In this document: positions 21,021-32,739 of the stretch, one piece after another
Layout of the letters: every line of letters starts with the position of its first letter
How positions within the stretch are numbered: the stretch's first letter is position 1
Assembly (NCBI RefSeq): GCF_003711515.1
Contig: NW_021167086.1
Span: forward strand, 502,330-566,329
Length of the DNA stretch: 64,000 nt
Origin: Sodiomyces alkalinus F11
Lineage: Eukaryota; Ascomycota; Sordariomycetes; Glomerellales; Plectosphaerellaceae
Direction: 5' to 3'
Position numbers and translations under genes: made by a program
Notes under the pieces: model-generated
What the model was told of the DNA's origin: nothing
The model's database searches: none
What the model saw: only the letters and a program-made list of their open reading frames with translations

Positions 21021-23403
21021 GGGGACATTGTGAGGTTGAAAATGCGCGATGCTGAACTTGATTCTCCCGGAATTCGTCATTGTCTCAGTTCGTTCCATAG
21101 ATCATTTTACCCAAGCCAGGAGGAGACCAGTAGACATAGCACCATACCACCAGGTGAGGGGGGAGGTCCCATGGACAGTTAGGCGGTGATTGTGATATCC
21201 AATAGACGAGTCGAGTTCAGCGGGTGTGGTTACTGCGGTCATTACATCCTACCTTTTCTACCTTGGCGTCCACGTCTCATCCATCTTTGCGTACCTATTT
21301 TCAAAGGGGGGGGGGGGGGGGGGAAAAAGAAAAGAAAAAAAGGAAAGAAAAAGAAGAGAAAAAAAGAAAAAAAAGAAAAAGAAGAAAAAAAAGAAAGAAA
21401 AAAAGAAAAAAAAAAAGAAAAAAAAACCCTCTGCGCTGACCATACCTATTCGTACGACCGGATATTCCCACAGAGCCAAGGTAGCCAAGGTAGCCAAGGT
21501 AAGTAGCTGGGATGCTACACCGACACAAAACGTCGCGGAATGACCACCGACTCCCCAGGCCACCCTTCTCCTGGACCAAACCCCGATCTACAGATGATTT
21601 GCCGATTGAATGGAATTTTTAGCATAAAGTAGGATGCTCATCCTCCTTTCTTTCCCCGCCACACCCTTCCCCCTTCCCAGTCTCCATGACACAGCATATG
21701 TACGAGATCGGGGTCAATCGGGGCTCTCCTCTGTTTTCCTTATCATATGAACACGCTGTCAAGGAGAAATCGTTGGGAGATACAGTCAGTGGGTGAGCAA
21801 TAATTTCGGTATATTTTAAAGATCCAGTGATTCGTTACTTTTGCAACATCATATGGGTTTTGCCCTAACAGAAACGTGTTCCCCAAAAGGTTCGAAGCAT
21901 TCTACTTTACCTTAGGTTATCCCGAAACTTTTGCTCACTCACTGTACATCCGTTCGTCTTGGGTGTCTGTCTGTCCGTGTGTGAGGCACCAACGGCTCCT
22001 TTCGCCCTTCTTCTCCCCTTGCCTATCCGGGGCACCCGTGATATCATGTGTCCACCGAGCATGTCACGGATGGACAGACACGAGTAACTGGACTGGACAA
22101 TAGTGGGTGACGAGAGTTGGATTGTCAGAGAATTCCGGGACTTCCAAGCAGGCAGGTTGTTGCAATCGTCGTTTGAGGCGTATGTCTGTATCATGGTCAT
22201 TCAAAATCACAAGCATGAGGTTCAGCAAGAGTCGTTATGAAGGATAGCAACGCCCTGAATGTTCATAGACGGACCAAAATAATATTTCAATTCCACAGGA
22301 TCAGTCGCGAACCACTCCAATAAACGCCCGACCAAACCCGCTGCTGGATAACTCGTGTAAGTCCCAGATAATCCCTCACCTCCGTTTCTTCTTCCTCTTC
22401 TTCTCCTCCTCCTCCTTGTTATTCTCTACTAATACCCCTTTCTCAATGTCATCCGCCCCGCCCTCGCACCCATCTCGTCCATCCCAAACCGATGGTAGAA
22501 TTACAACATAGGTACTATGAGCGAAACCGTCCAGCCAAGACAATAAGAGAAGCATCACACTTGCTACCTGTCATCCAGTCCGAAAAACAGGTATCGAAAG
22601 TGGAGAAAAGAAGAGGATAATCGTAAATCCTTCCTCAGAAAGAAGACAATAGTCGTTCGTGATTCCCCTGTTCCTTGGCGTCCCCATCTCATGCGAGAGC
22701 CCCGATACCAAAAACAAAGAACATAAAAAAATGAAAATAAAAGCTATGACGCGCGGAGCCATCTACTGCTCATGCAGTGTTGTTTAGACGCAAAAACGCT
22801 GATGCCGACATGATGGAAGTCGAGTCTTAACAGGATCTAGTGCTTGACCGTTTCGGGTGAGGTTTGGAATCCATGACGGTGATGAGATGACGGGTCGTCA
22901 TCGTCACAGTGGTGTTCCAACCCCTCCCCCCGTCTTGAAAGAGATCGTGTAGTGTGTATCGTGTCATGCCGTGTCGTGTGCAGAGTTCGCGCTCGACCAA
23001 GCCCCTTACATGTCCACATGATAATACATACTACGCTGCATCCAGACCGTGGTGGACCAGGACCACCAAGGGTCAACGTAGTGGGCGAGGGGGATGGAGG
23101 GCTGGAAGGCGTCTTTCTAAAAATCTGTGCCGCGAAGAGGGCCTTCAAAGGGCCAGGGAAGTCCCCGGCGGTGGGAAGAAACGGCACGGGCTGACATTAC
23201 CATGTCAACGTGTATACCATGTTTTGCCGTGCCTGCGTTTCATAGGCGGGGACATTTGCTGCTCGAAGGTGCCTCGTCCTCATCGCGTGACGAGCCATCC
23301 GGCGTATGTCGCCCCTTGCGCTTTTCTCCTCGCGGCGCCTCATCCTAGGTACTATGTGACCTAAACTGTTGGTACTGCAAGAGGGGCGAAAGAACGTCGC
23401 GGG
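21021..23403. other. Convergent intergenic region, micro-exon gene and histidine kinase
   Basis: No gene is seen in 2.4 kb. It includes a G run followed by a long A/G tract (21307-21427). The small open frames are explained by low-complexity sequence or lack any family signal. Confidence 0.5.
21307..21427. repeat. G run followed by polypurine AAAG tract
   Basis: About 17 G followed by roughly 100 bases composed only of A and G in GAAA/AAAAG units. It can form triplex (H-DNA) structures. Confidence 0.85.
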
Positions 23404-26400
23404 TTAGCTTAGTCCTGTCACGTTCTGTCGGGGAAGACAGAAAAGAGAGTCATGTCAGGTAACAAGGAAAATATATAGAAAATACGCACCCTCGTGATGG
23501 GGTCTTGCTGATCTGCTGTGACCAGAGCCGGGCTTCCCGCGGCCTGGCCTTCCAGTGGTTCCCTTGAAGTGAACGCTCTAGTTTCCAGGGGGGGCCGCAG
23601 TGCAGATGTCGAGGCCGCCTTACCGTCCTTCGGCTTGATGGCCATCTCCTTTTCCCTGTTCTTCTCAAGGAGTTGCCCGCCTAGGGTGGCGCACTTCAGG
23701 ATCGTCTGGATAAGGTGGTTCTGTTGAAGGGGCTTGGACAGATACTCGTCCATCTGCGCCTGGATGCACTTCTCACGATCACCCATCATGGCGTGCGCCG
23801 TGAGGGCGATGATGGGCGTCCGGTGTGGACCCACGCTCCTCTCGTATTCCCTGATCTTCGCCGTTGCTTCAAATCCTCCCTGCGATGCTCTGTCAGTGAC
23901 CCGACTCCGTAGGGGTCCCGTACTAGGGCTTTGGGTGATAACCAGGAAAGGCGGAGAAACAGAAAAACATACCATGATAGGCATCTGAACGTCCATCAAG
24001 ATAACATCGAACCTCTTCTTCTTGACCATGTCTACAGCCTCAAGGCCGTTGCCGACGACCGTGACGACGTGGTGATACTTCTCCAGGATCTTGACCGCGA
24101 GTCTCTGGTTGACTCTGTTGTCTTCGGCCAGGAGAATTTCGAACGACTTCGTATTGTCGGTGAGCGACGGCGTGGCACGGTTCTCCAGTGCGGGAATCAT
24201 CCCGTTGCCCAGGTCGACCGGGTTGCAAGGCGTTGTCATATACGAGGTGATGCCGAGGTCCAGACAGGCCTTCAAGTTCACGTGGACCACGGGCGCCAGG
24301 AGCACGATGGGGAGGTACTTGAAGTCGTCGACAGACCTTAGCCTCCTGGCCGTGTCGATCGAGTCGACTATGATCACGTCGTACGGCATCGAGGCTGCGC
24401 CACGAACACTCTTAAGCATCGGGCTCTTCTCCGAGTCGACGACGACGGGGATGAAGCCAATCTCGGACAGCATCTCCCGGATGTCGCCGCCGTACGAGGT
24501 CTGCGCCTTGTCCACAAAAAGGACCTGGTGGCCCTTGTACGTCTTGATCTGCTTCTTGATGGATTCGAGACCCGTCTCGCAGAGCCGAACGCGACAGGTG
24601 AAATGGAACTCGCTTCCTTGACCCTGGTTGCTGTTGACCCACAAATCACCTCCCATGAGCTTAACCAGCCGCTTGGAGATAGACAGGCCCAGTCCGGTGC
24701 CACCGAACTTGCGCGTCATGGATCCGTCGGCTTGCTGGAAGGTGTCGAAAATGAGGTCCAGCTTGTCCTCTGCGATGCCGATGCCCGTGTCCGTAACCAC
24801 GAACTCGATGGCATACTGGTTCGGCTGGCAGGGGAACCGTTTCGTGTCAGCCTTCTTGATGGTCAGGCTGACCTCGCCGTGTTCGGTGAACTTGATGGCA
24901 TTGCCGACGAGGTTGAGGATGATCTGCCGGAGACGGAAAGGGTCGCCAATAACGTGGTCCGGAACCGAGCTATCGACTCTGTATGTAAGATCCAAGAACT
25001 TCTCGTTGGCCTTCACAGCCAGAGTCTTTAACGCATTGAACACGATTCCACGGGGCGTGTAAGGGATCTCCTCGATAACCATGCGCCTAGCCTCGATCTT
25101 GGACAGATCCAGAATATCATCGATGATCGTCAGCAAGCTGTTTGCCAAGCTGTTCACGATGTTCAACATCTCTCGCTGATACTGGGTCAGGTCGGTATCA
25201 AGGGTCAGTTGCGTCATGCCGATGATGCCGTTCATGGGGGTTCGGATCTCGTGGGACATGTTGGCCAGGAACTCCGACTTGGTCTTGTTGGCCAGCTCGG
25301 CCGCCTCCCTGGCCTGTGTGTTCCTCTGGATACTATCCCGCAGGTTGGACACCATCTGATTGATCTTCCGCTTGAGCTCGTCCATCTCGCCAGACGCCTC
25401 GACTTCGACCAGCTTGGTGAAATCACCATCGGTGGCGAGATTGGTAATGTCGGAGAATGCGCGCACTTGTGTTGTAAGATTGCTGGCCATGGTGTTCACG
25501 TCCGACGTGATTTCTCTCCACCGACCGTTCAGGCCGGCGACGTCAGCCTGAGCACCCATCTTCCCGTCCACGCCCACGTCCTTGGCGACCCTCTGCACCT
25601 CGTTACAGAAATTAGACAGGCGGTCGACCATGTTGTTGATGGTCTCCTTCAAGACGCGGATTTCTCCCGACGCCTCGACTTCGATCTTCTGACTCATCTC
25701 GCCGTTCGCAATAGCCTGGGTGACGGTCGAAATGCTTCGCACCTGAAGAGTGAGATTGGAAGCCATGGTGTTCACGTTTTCCGTGAGATCCTTCCACTTG
25801 CCCTCGACGTTTTCGACCTTGGCTTGGCCGCCGAGGGTTCCGTCGGTGCCGACCTCCCTGGCGACCTTGCTGACTTCGAAAGCGAAAGTGCCGAGACGGT
25901 CAACCATGGTGTTAATGGTGTTTTTGAGATCCAGAATTTCACCCTGGACCGGCACGCCGATCTTCTTGGTGAGATCTCCCTTTGCTACGGCCGTCGTGAT
26001 CCTGGCAATTTCGCGCACCTGCGTTGTCAGATTCATGGCCATGCCGTTGACGTTCTCGGTCAGATCCCTCCAGGTGCCCTCGACGTCGTGAACAGTGGCT
26101 TGGCCGCCGAGCCTGCCTTCCGTTCCGACCTCCCTGGCGATCTTGGTGACTTCACGGGCGAACTGTTGCAGTTGGTCGACCATAGAGTTAATGGTGGACT
26201 TTAGCTCAAAGATCTCGCCCCGGCAGTCGGCTTGAACCTTTTGCGTGAGGTCACCTTTAGCGACGGCAGTCGTGACCTTGATAATATCGCGCACTTGGGT
26301 CGTGAGATTGTTGGCCATGGCGTTGACGTTTACGGTTAATTCGTTCCACATGCCCTTAACACCTTCGACGTCGGCCTGACCGCCTAGGATACCTTCGGTA

Positions 26401-27627
26401 CCGACGTCACGAGCCACGCGTGTGACCTCCGAGGCAAATGTCCGCAGCTGGTCCACCATGGTGTTGATCGTCTGCTGAAGCTGCAAGATTTCGCCTCTGG
26501 CGGGCCGTTCAATTTTCTTGGTCAGGTCGCCGTGCGCGACGGCTGTGGTGACGGAGGCGATCTCACGCACTAACAAACAGGATGGTCAGACGAAGAGGCG
26601 AGGGAAAAGAAGAAGCATGAGGGGAAATGCAGGGATAGTGCTCACCTTGATCCGTTAGGTTTTGGGCCATGACGTTGACTGGTGCAAACGGCGGTCAGTG
26701 AGTCATTACAGCGAGGATGGAAAGTAGCGAACAGAAGAGACCGCGAGTGAATCAAGAAAAGAGAAAGAAAAGAAGGGAAAAAAAAAACATACCATTGTCT
26801 GTCAACTCCTTCCAAGTTCCATCGACGCCTTCGATGCGAGCCTGACCACCAAGCAAACCCTCGGTACCGACCTCGCGGGCGACGCGGGAGACTTCGCTGG
26901 AGAAAACTTGAAGCTGGTCCATCATAGTATTGATGGTCCTCTTGAATGTAGTGATTTCGGGGTCCATCTCGACCGAGTTCATGCGGACCTTCTTGGACAG
27001 ATCACCGCGGGCGACGGCGGTAACGATCTCACCAATCTCCCGGAGGGCCTTTTGGAAGGCCTCGTTGGCCTTTTGATGTTTCCATAGTTCCCGTTCGAGC
27101 CTGGCGACGCGGTCCTGTTCGATTCTGGAGAAGGCTTGCTCTTGCAGCTCCTTCTGCTCGAGCAGCTGGGCGCTGACGCTGGAGATCTCCTGCCTAGCCG
27201 TGCTGATGCCTTTCTCCTGATCCAGAACCTTTTCCTGCAGGCTCTCCAGGGCTGTATCAGTTAGTACAATCTCGCGACTGCCGGGTTCGACCTTTGTACC
27301 TTGTCGATGCAGGGCGGACCTCGAAAGAAGCCGACCGTCAGTGGGGGAGGTGCCGGTCGAGTCGTCTTCACAGAGGGAGTCAGTAGTCTCGTTGGGGGTT
27401 TCTGGAAAGGCGGCGGCAGCCTGGGCTCTTGTTTCTAGTCCTCCGATTCTCTGGGACAGTCTAGCGAGTTCGATCTCTAGGGCACGCTTCGCTGGGGTGT
27501 CTCGGCCAGGTAGCTCGATCCGTGCGGTGTCTTTCTGATAGGGAAGAGCGACCGGGTCGTTCTGGTGTTCTATGGCGAAGAAGCGTATAATGTCGGCCGC
27601 GGCGGCCAGAGCCGAGTCGTCAACCAT
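23404..27627 (-). CDS. NIK1: Group III hybrid histidine kinase (Nik1/OS-1), HOG-pathway osmosensor, five exons
   Basis: Cytosolic sensor kinase feeding the Hog1 osmostress cascade; this class is the target of phenylpyrrole and dicarboximide fungicides. The model is 27627-26793, 26678-26646 (33 nt), 26569-23973, 23879-23490 and 23424-23404, giving 1291 residues, close to known OS-1 lengths. An N-terminal coiled coil is followed by six HAMP repeats ([72 protein letters not shown]). Then come the H-box [16 protein letters not shown] (His about 728), N-box [16 protein letters not shown]-box [11 protein letters not shown] with [10 protein letters not shown], and a receiver with LAEDNRVNQ and [12 protein letters not shown] (phospho-Asp about 1148). 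No membrane segment is seen. The last exon (acceptor CGACAG) is uncertain: an alternative acceptor, TTGCAG, lies further downstream. Confidence 0.93.
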
Positions 27628-29090
27628 CTTTGTGTTTTTTATTTCTCCTAGCGAAATGCACAAAATGCTGCCGTTGTCCCGGTTGATAGCGTTTGGGCCG
27701 AGGAGGGCGAGTCTATGAAAAACAGATCGGGCTAAAGGGTGTGATAGATATTATGGGGTTGAGGAGTCGACAGTGTTCAGGTTTGAGGGATTTCGGGTCG
27801 GGCGGTAAGTGATTCAATTCAAAGCGTCGAGGCAGCTCTGCAGCATGTTTGAGAACTGAATGAAAGCGAAGGCAGACACGTCTACAAGGGAGACACGTCG
27901 CCGTGTATTGGCCCCGGATAGAGGGCAATAGGCGGCTGCTTTTCGACAACTTGAGCTTTTCCAGCTGATGCAATAAAAAGTGGTTGTGGTAGGATACTGA
28001 AGGAAAAGTCTTGACCGCGACACGGCGAAATGGGGCTGACGAGAACCTTGGAAAGGTGGAAGGGTTTGAGGGGAGAGTATTTCGGTAACGAATCCAGCCC
28101 CAGAAACTGATAACAAACAGGAGAGGTGGGCTGGGAGAGATGGGGTGGAGGTGAGGAGAGGACGACCTGGGCAGAAGCGGGCGGAGCAACCGGGGGGCGC
28201 AAAAGCACGAGAAGTTAGTACGAAGGTACCTTATGGAGCGAATACATAGGTACGTACGAAGGAAGCAGGTAATACCTACTTCGTACACAGTGGAGGAATC
28301 GGGATCACACTGGCTAAGGGAGCCGCGACTGGTCCGTGCATTTGAATAGTTCTGGGCTTGCGGGCTGACATTTGTCGTTACTTGTTACTTGTAATTATAA
28401 TTACCGGACGGACCTTTGCGATTTTGAGCCTGGCAATGTCCAAGGACAAGTCAAGAAAGTTCTAGACCACAATGCCGATTGGGGGCAAAAACTACGGGGT
28501 ACATGTATCATGGAGGAAAATATGAGAAGACGAGTAAAGGTACATATTGCAAAGGTCATATGTAGCTACGTACTCTGTAGCAAGAGAAGTGGCACGAAGT
28601 AGGTCTCGACAAGGGCCTCGACATGGATCGGAGAATGGAGGCACTTGGGATGGAGACGGGACAGGAGAGATGGTTGGTCGACCGTGCATGAAGCGGTGGA
28701 GGACTTTGTTCGATCACAAGAAAGTCAAGACGGGGGCAAGAATAGCCATCCGTACGTACACTAATATCGTCCTGGATTGCTTCGGTGGGTGTCTTCTGTA
28801 CAAAGTACTTCGTACGAAGTATCCGTACTCATGTCCGTACTTAGGTAATCACCGCTTGTTCTTATAAGGTCCTCCCTAGGAGGAATGAGGCTTCCATTCC
28901 CTTTCCTTCCTAGTTCGCTCACGAGCTTATTGGCTAGGTAAGTCTAGGCTGTTTCTCGGCGTCGCTCCACAGCGAGGAACAATTGGCGAATATACCAGAT
29001 ATGTGGACCCACCCCCACAAATCAACAGTTCCTGACTCGGTTAAAGCAGGCCCATTAAGGACTAGCCTGCTTCACCAGCCTTGTCCGCCC
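27628..29090. other. Promoter side of the histidine kinase and ordinary intergenic DNA
   Basis: These 1.4 kb precede the kinase start and lead up to the repeat island. GTAC-type palindromes cluster at about 28224-28290 and 28799-28855 (AAAGTACTTCGTACGAAGTA). No gene is supported; the longest minus frame, inside the probable 5' leader, has no family signal. Confidence 0.5.
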
Positions 29091-29396
29091 ACTACACCTC
29101 TGATAGGAGCAGAAATATTAGCTCGAGACTTTGTCCTATGTCTTGACTGGATTAGTACTTAGAAATAGTACTAATCTCTTTATACATAGTTGTACTTTTA
29201 CTTATAAGGATCCCCTATTACCCTAGCTAGTTATATCAAATTGTATATACTCTAATATTCTTAGTCCTAGAGGAGTGTATACGGGAGTACGGGTCCGTGT
29301 TAGGGCAGGACTATCTAAGTAGAGTTAGCTCTCCCCTCAGTTATAGCTATCGACTATATACACCTCTGCTAGAGTTTAGTAGGTTAGCGTATAACG
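29091..29396. repeat. RIP-mutated repeat remnant left of the TIR element
   Basis: TpA-rich, stop-rich sequence resembling the island interior but lying outside the recognisable terminal inverted repeat. I could not assign it to an element class. The boundary with ordinary DNA near 29,090 is approximate. Confidence 0.5.
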
Positions 29397-29520
29397 ATTC
29401 CGACTATATTAACCTGATAATCCGACTATAGTGCAGATGTTAACACCTGCTATAACTAATAGCTAAGCCGGCAGCGCTAAATTAATTCTTACGCCTATAA
29501 CGCCTAGGCCGTGGCCGTAG

Positions 29521-29877
29521 TATAACTAGATAAAGACGTAGTGGCACCAGATCGTCAAGACAAAGATCAGACAAAGAGGTCAGTCCAGCGAAACCACGAT
29601 ATATAACCAAAACATAACTAACACCGCTATAACCTTTAGCGAAGAAATAGGTCGGTAGTCACTATTCTGATTAGGGCGATGTAAGTTAAGCTAGAAAGAT
29701 ACCTTAAACGTGGAATAAGTAATTACAAAAGAGGATAATAATTATATATTAATCCCTTAATAGGGATATCCTAAGCCCATCCTTAATATATATATAGGTA
29801 GCGGATCCAGCGGCCTTAAAAGGGGGGTTATATAACCGTCTGCCGAACCACTCTAACGCCGTATCTGCGCGGTTATA
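29521..29877 (-). repeat. 3' LTR (element orientation), 357 bp
   Basis: Direct repeat of 43482-43827. Both begin TATAACTAGATAAAGACGTA and end GCGGTTAYA on the plus strand; the original ends were evidently TGTAAC...GTTACA. The length difference from the other copy is a single 11-base insertion near 29605 (ACCAAAACATA). Other differences are transitions. It is flanked on the left by GTAG, matching GTAG to the right of the other LTR. Confidence 0.92.
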
Positions 29878-29984
29878 ATACGGCCTTAGTTATCTTAATT
29901 ACGCCCTCGTAGCGTAGATAACTCCTAAAAATAAGCAGATATTAGTAAATAAACTAAGTAAAGAGCTATCGTATACCTTATTTC

Positions 29985-31965
29985 TCTAATCACCCCGTCC
30001 TCCACGTATACCTGATTAGGGATCCTCTTAGTTCTAGTTCCTCCGTATATACTATTCCCTTACTATCTCCACCGACTATTTCCTCGAGATATTTCTTATC
30101 TAATCCTCTATATATACCTCTACTTACGCTTTCGTAAGGTTCTTCCTCTAACTATATAGTTAGACTTATTAGCCTTCCTAGCCTCTTAATTAGCGGTAGC
30201 CTTATCTGCCTTCTATTTAATCCCCGCGTTATAATAAAGCTATTCTTCCTAAGGTATAGCCCGAGGCGGCGGTAGATATAGCGTGCTATTAGCCACTATG
30301 TTATAAAGGCCTACTCGGTATAGGTTATTAAAGGACTTAACCTATTCTTCCTTAGTATATAGGCTTAGCCTAATAGGACTAACACGCTTAGCTAAAGGCC
30401 GTATATCTACGAGTCTATAGTAAAGCAGGTAATAAGATATCTCTATACCCTTAGCCTAATACTTCGCCTCCTTTTTATATTTATCTTAGATATCGTAACT
30501 CCTCTTCTTTAAAGCGGTAGAGGGTTTAGAGGCCTTTAGAGTCTTAGGCGTTTTAGGTATCTTCGGTATCTTTAGGGGCGGCGTTTTCTTAATAGCCGGC
30601 GGCGTCTGCTTCACGGCTTTCTTACCCTTAGATGTTTAGAGCTCGAGACTACCGAGACCTACGTTATCGACGTTACTACTACTATCGGATAACACTAAGG
30701 GGTCCTAGAAACTCTGGCCGGACGAGTTAGTAAGGTCTATAATCTCGGGATTAGGGGAACCAGTAAGGTTAATAGACTCTTCCTTAACTTTAGGTGTCTT
30801 AGGAGTCTTAGGACCCTTAGGCGGGTTAACCGGTATCTATTTCTTAGTCTTATTAATAGGCTAGAATCCAGTTATCTTAGGGGCCTTAGGAGGCGGCGTC
30901 GCGGGCTTTATAGCTAGTTCTATATAGTAACCGAAGCTAACGAGTTCACTAATATAAATCACCTAGCCTTCTTTAATATACCGAGTATATTCCCCTATAT
31001 TATTCCCGTAATAGCGATCTTAAGTAAACCTATAAATCTTAGAGCTTTAAGGGAATAGGTATCCCTCTTAGACTAAAGCTCTAATCTATTCTATAATAAA
31101 AGAACTATATAAGTAACCGTCTAGCTATATAGGGCTAGGGATAATATAGAACTTTTTAGCTATACTATTAACGGCTTCTTTAGGAGCTCTAATAAAAATT
31201 ATCCACTATATCGTAAGACGGGCGACTTTAAGGAGGCGTTATTTACCTTTACCGTTAGACTATATACTATTATACCTATATATAATCTAAGTCTCTTAAT
31301 CGATAATTAGACTAATAAAATAGTTACCGTTAATATAGTAGATTATAGGGACGAAGCGGCTGGTTTTAGTATATTACCGCGCCTTATCGGAGAGAGTTAT
31401 AAACTCCGCCTTACCCTTAGTATCTATTCCCTAGCACGGAATCTTATTAAGGAATACCATAGGCCTTAAATCCCCTTACCTATAGCTAACTACCGCACTT
31501 ATCACTTTTGCTATAGTGCTTTTCTCTTACTATCTATTAGCCTTAATATCTTTACGTAGCCGGTAGGCTAATATTAAAATAGAACGGACCTTAAGATATC
31601 CTTCGCTATATAAGATTATTAAAGGCGATTATAATACGGCAAGCCCTACAGCCTCTACGTCTAACCCGTTATTCTTATTCTTATCCAGGAGTCCCTAAAC
31701 TATCTACTAGCCGTCCTTTAAGATAGCTCTAAACCTAGTATAAGGGGTATCGTTATCTACGGCCTTAAAGAGGCAGTGCGGTAAACTACTTACTAGGAAC
31801 GCCTACCTGCTTTTCTTAGGGTTATACTTCTTACGGGGCCTAGTGCTTAACTCGATAGCAGTCCGTCCCTTAGGCTAAATACTCTTATTCAGGTCTAAGT
31901 CCTTAGGGGCGGTGGCCTAGTAGTCTATAGAGTTATTAGCGGCTATAGCGTTAATATTTATAGAA
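29985..31965 (-). pseudogene. ULP1/C48-like SUMO protease gene in the LTR element, RIP-degraded
   Basis: One minus-strand frame of about 660 codons reads through the region, broken only by TAG/TAA codons that C-to-T changes explain. The middle fits the C48 cysteine-protease fold: FVPIIYYINGNYFISLIID then IYRYNSI, and later PSPI-stop-LDGYLYSSFII. These align with the H-W/F, D-S and Q-x-DGxxCG blocks of Ulp1. The catalytic positions now read Tyr (codon 31320-31322), Asn (31269-31271) and Tyr (31107-31109), each one transition from His, Asp and Cys. The next part holds the SUMO-interacting-type motif PEIIDLTNSS (IIDLT at 30729-30743) and Lys-Pro-rich repeats (KTPPLKIPKIPKTPKTLK), then a basic C-terminus ending near the LTR. 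The assignment comes from motif spacing, not a search. Confidence 0.6.
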
Positions 31966-32019
31966 TTTAGTATCTACGGTTACTTACGTTACCCTAATTA
32001 GGGTTTTTAGTAATAATTC

Positions 32020-32105
32020 CTTATAAAAAAAAAGAGAGAAAAAGGGAAGAAGGGACGTTCGGGGGGGGAAACAAGGAGATCGAAATAGCGGAAAAGGGGT
32101 AAAAT
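32020..32105. repeat. Purine-rich tract between the two accessory genes
   Basis: Run of AAAAAAAAAGAGAGAAAAAG and GGGGGGGGAAACAAGG type sequence in the gap between the divergent ULP1-like and Cys-rich frames. It may be part of a shared promoter. Confidence 0.5.
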
Positions 32106-32739
32106 ATAATAGGGAAGAATAGGTAAGCCTAAGTCTATAAGGAAATATCGAAGGGGGGGGAGATTAGGATTAAGGCCGAGGAGGGTTTTAATTATCCTCC
32201 GAGGACCTCTTCTAAAGGCTCTTCCCTTTAAGTAGGAGTCCTTAGCTTATAACTGTAGCTCGAACGGTCTTTTAGTCGTTAAAGGAGGTTATTTCCTAAG
32301 TCGTGATAAAGATAGCCTTTATAAAATCGGAAAGAAGGTGCTAAATTAGGAAATCGATATTAAAAACGCTTACTATAATTAGCTAACTGGCTTCGGCGCT
32401 TATTATAATTAGCTAGTAAATATCTAATGAGGCTCTTCGTTTATTATTAGGTAATAAGCGGAGTTATAATTCCATAATAAAGGAAAATAAAAGGAGGTAG
32501 CTATAAATAGCTATAAAGAAAGGTTAAATAATCGTGATTACTTCGTTAAAGACGCCTCTCTTAACTTATAGAAGCTATAAGCCGCTTAGTTAACGTCTCT
32601 ACTTATCTATCTCTTAAATATAAAAGATATAGGATCCCCGGCTCTTTATTCCTCTTCTTCTAAGTAATATCACTACTTCTATAGTTATCTTTACTAATAG
32701 CACTATCACTATAATAACTTCCTAACTTCTCGAACGTAT

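Noticed and set aside
27713..28288. 191-codon minus frame upstream of the histidine kinase
   Set aside because: Pyrimidine-rich leader sequence with no family signal; probably 5' UTR or promoter.
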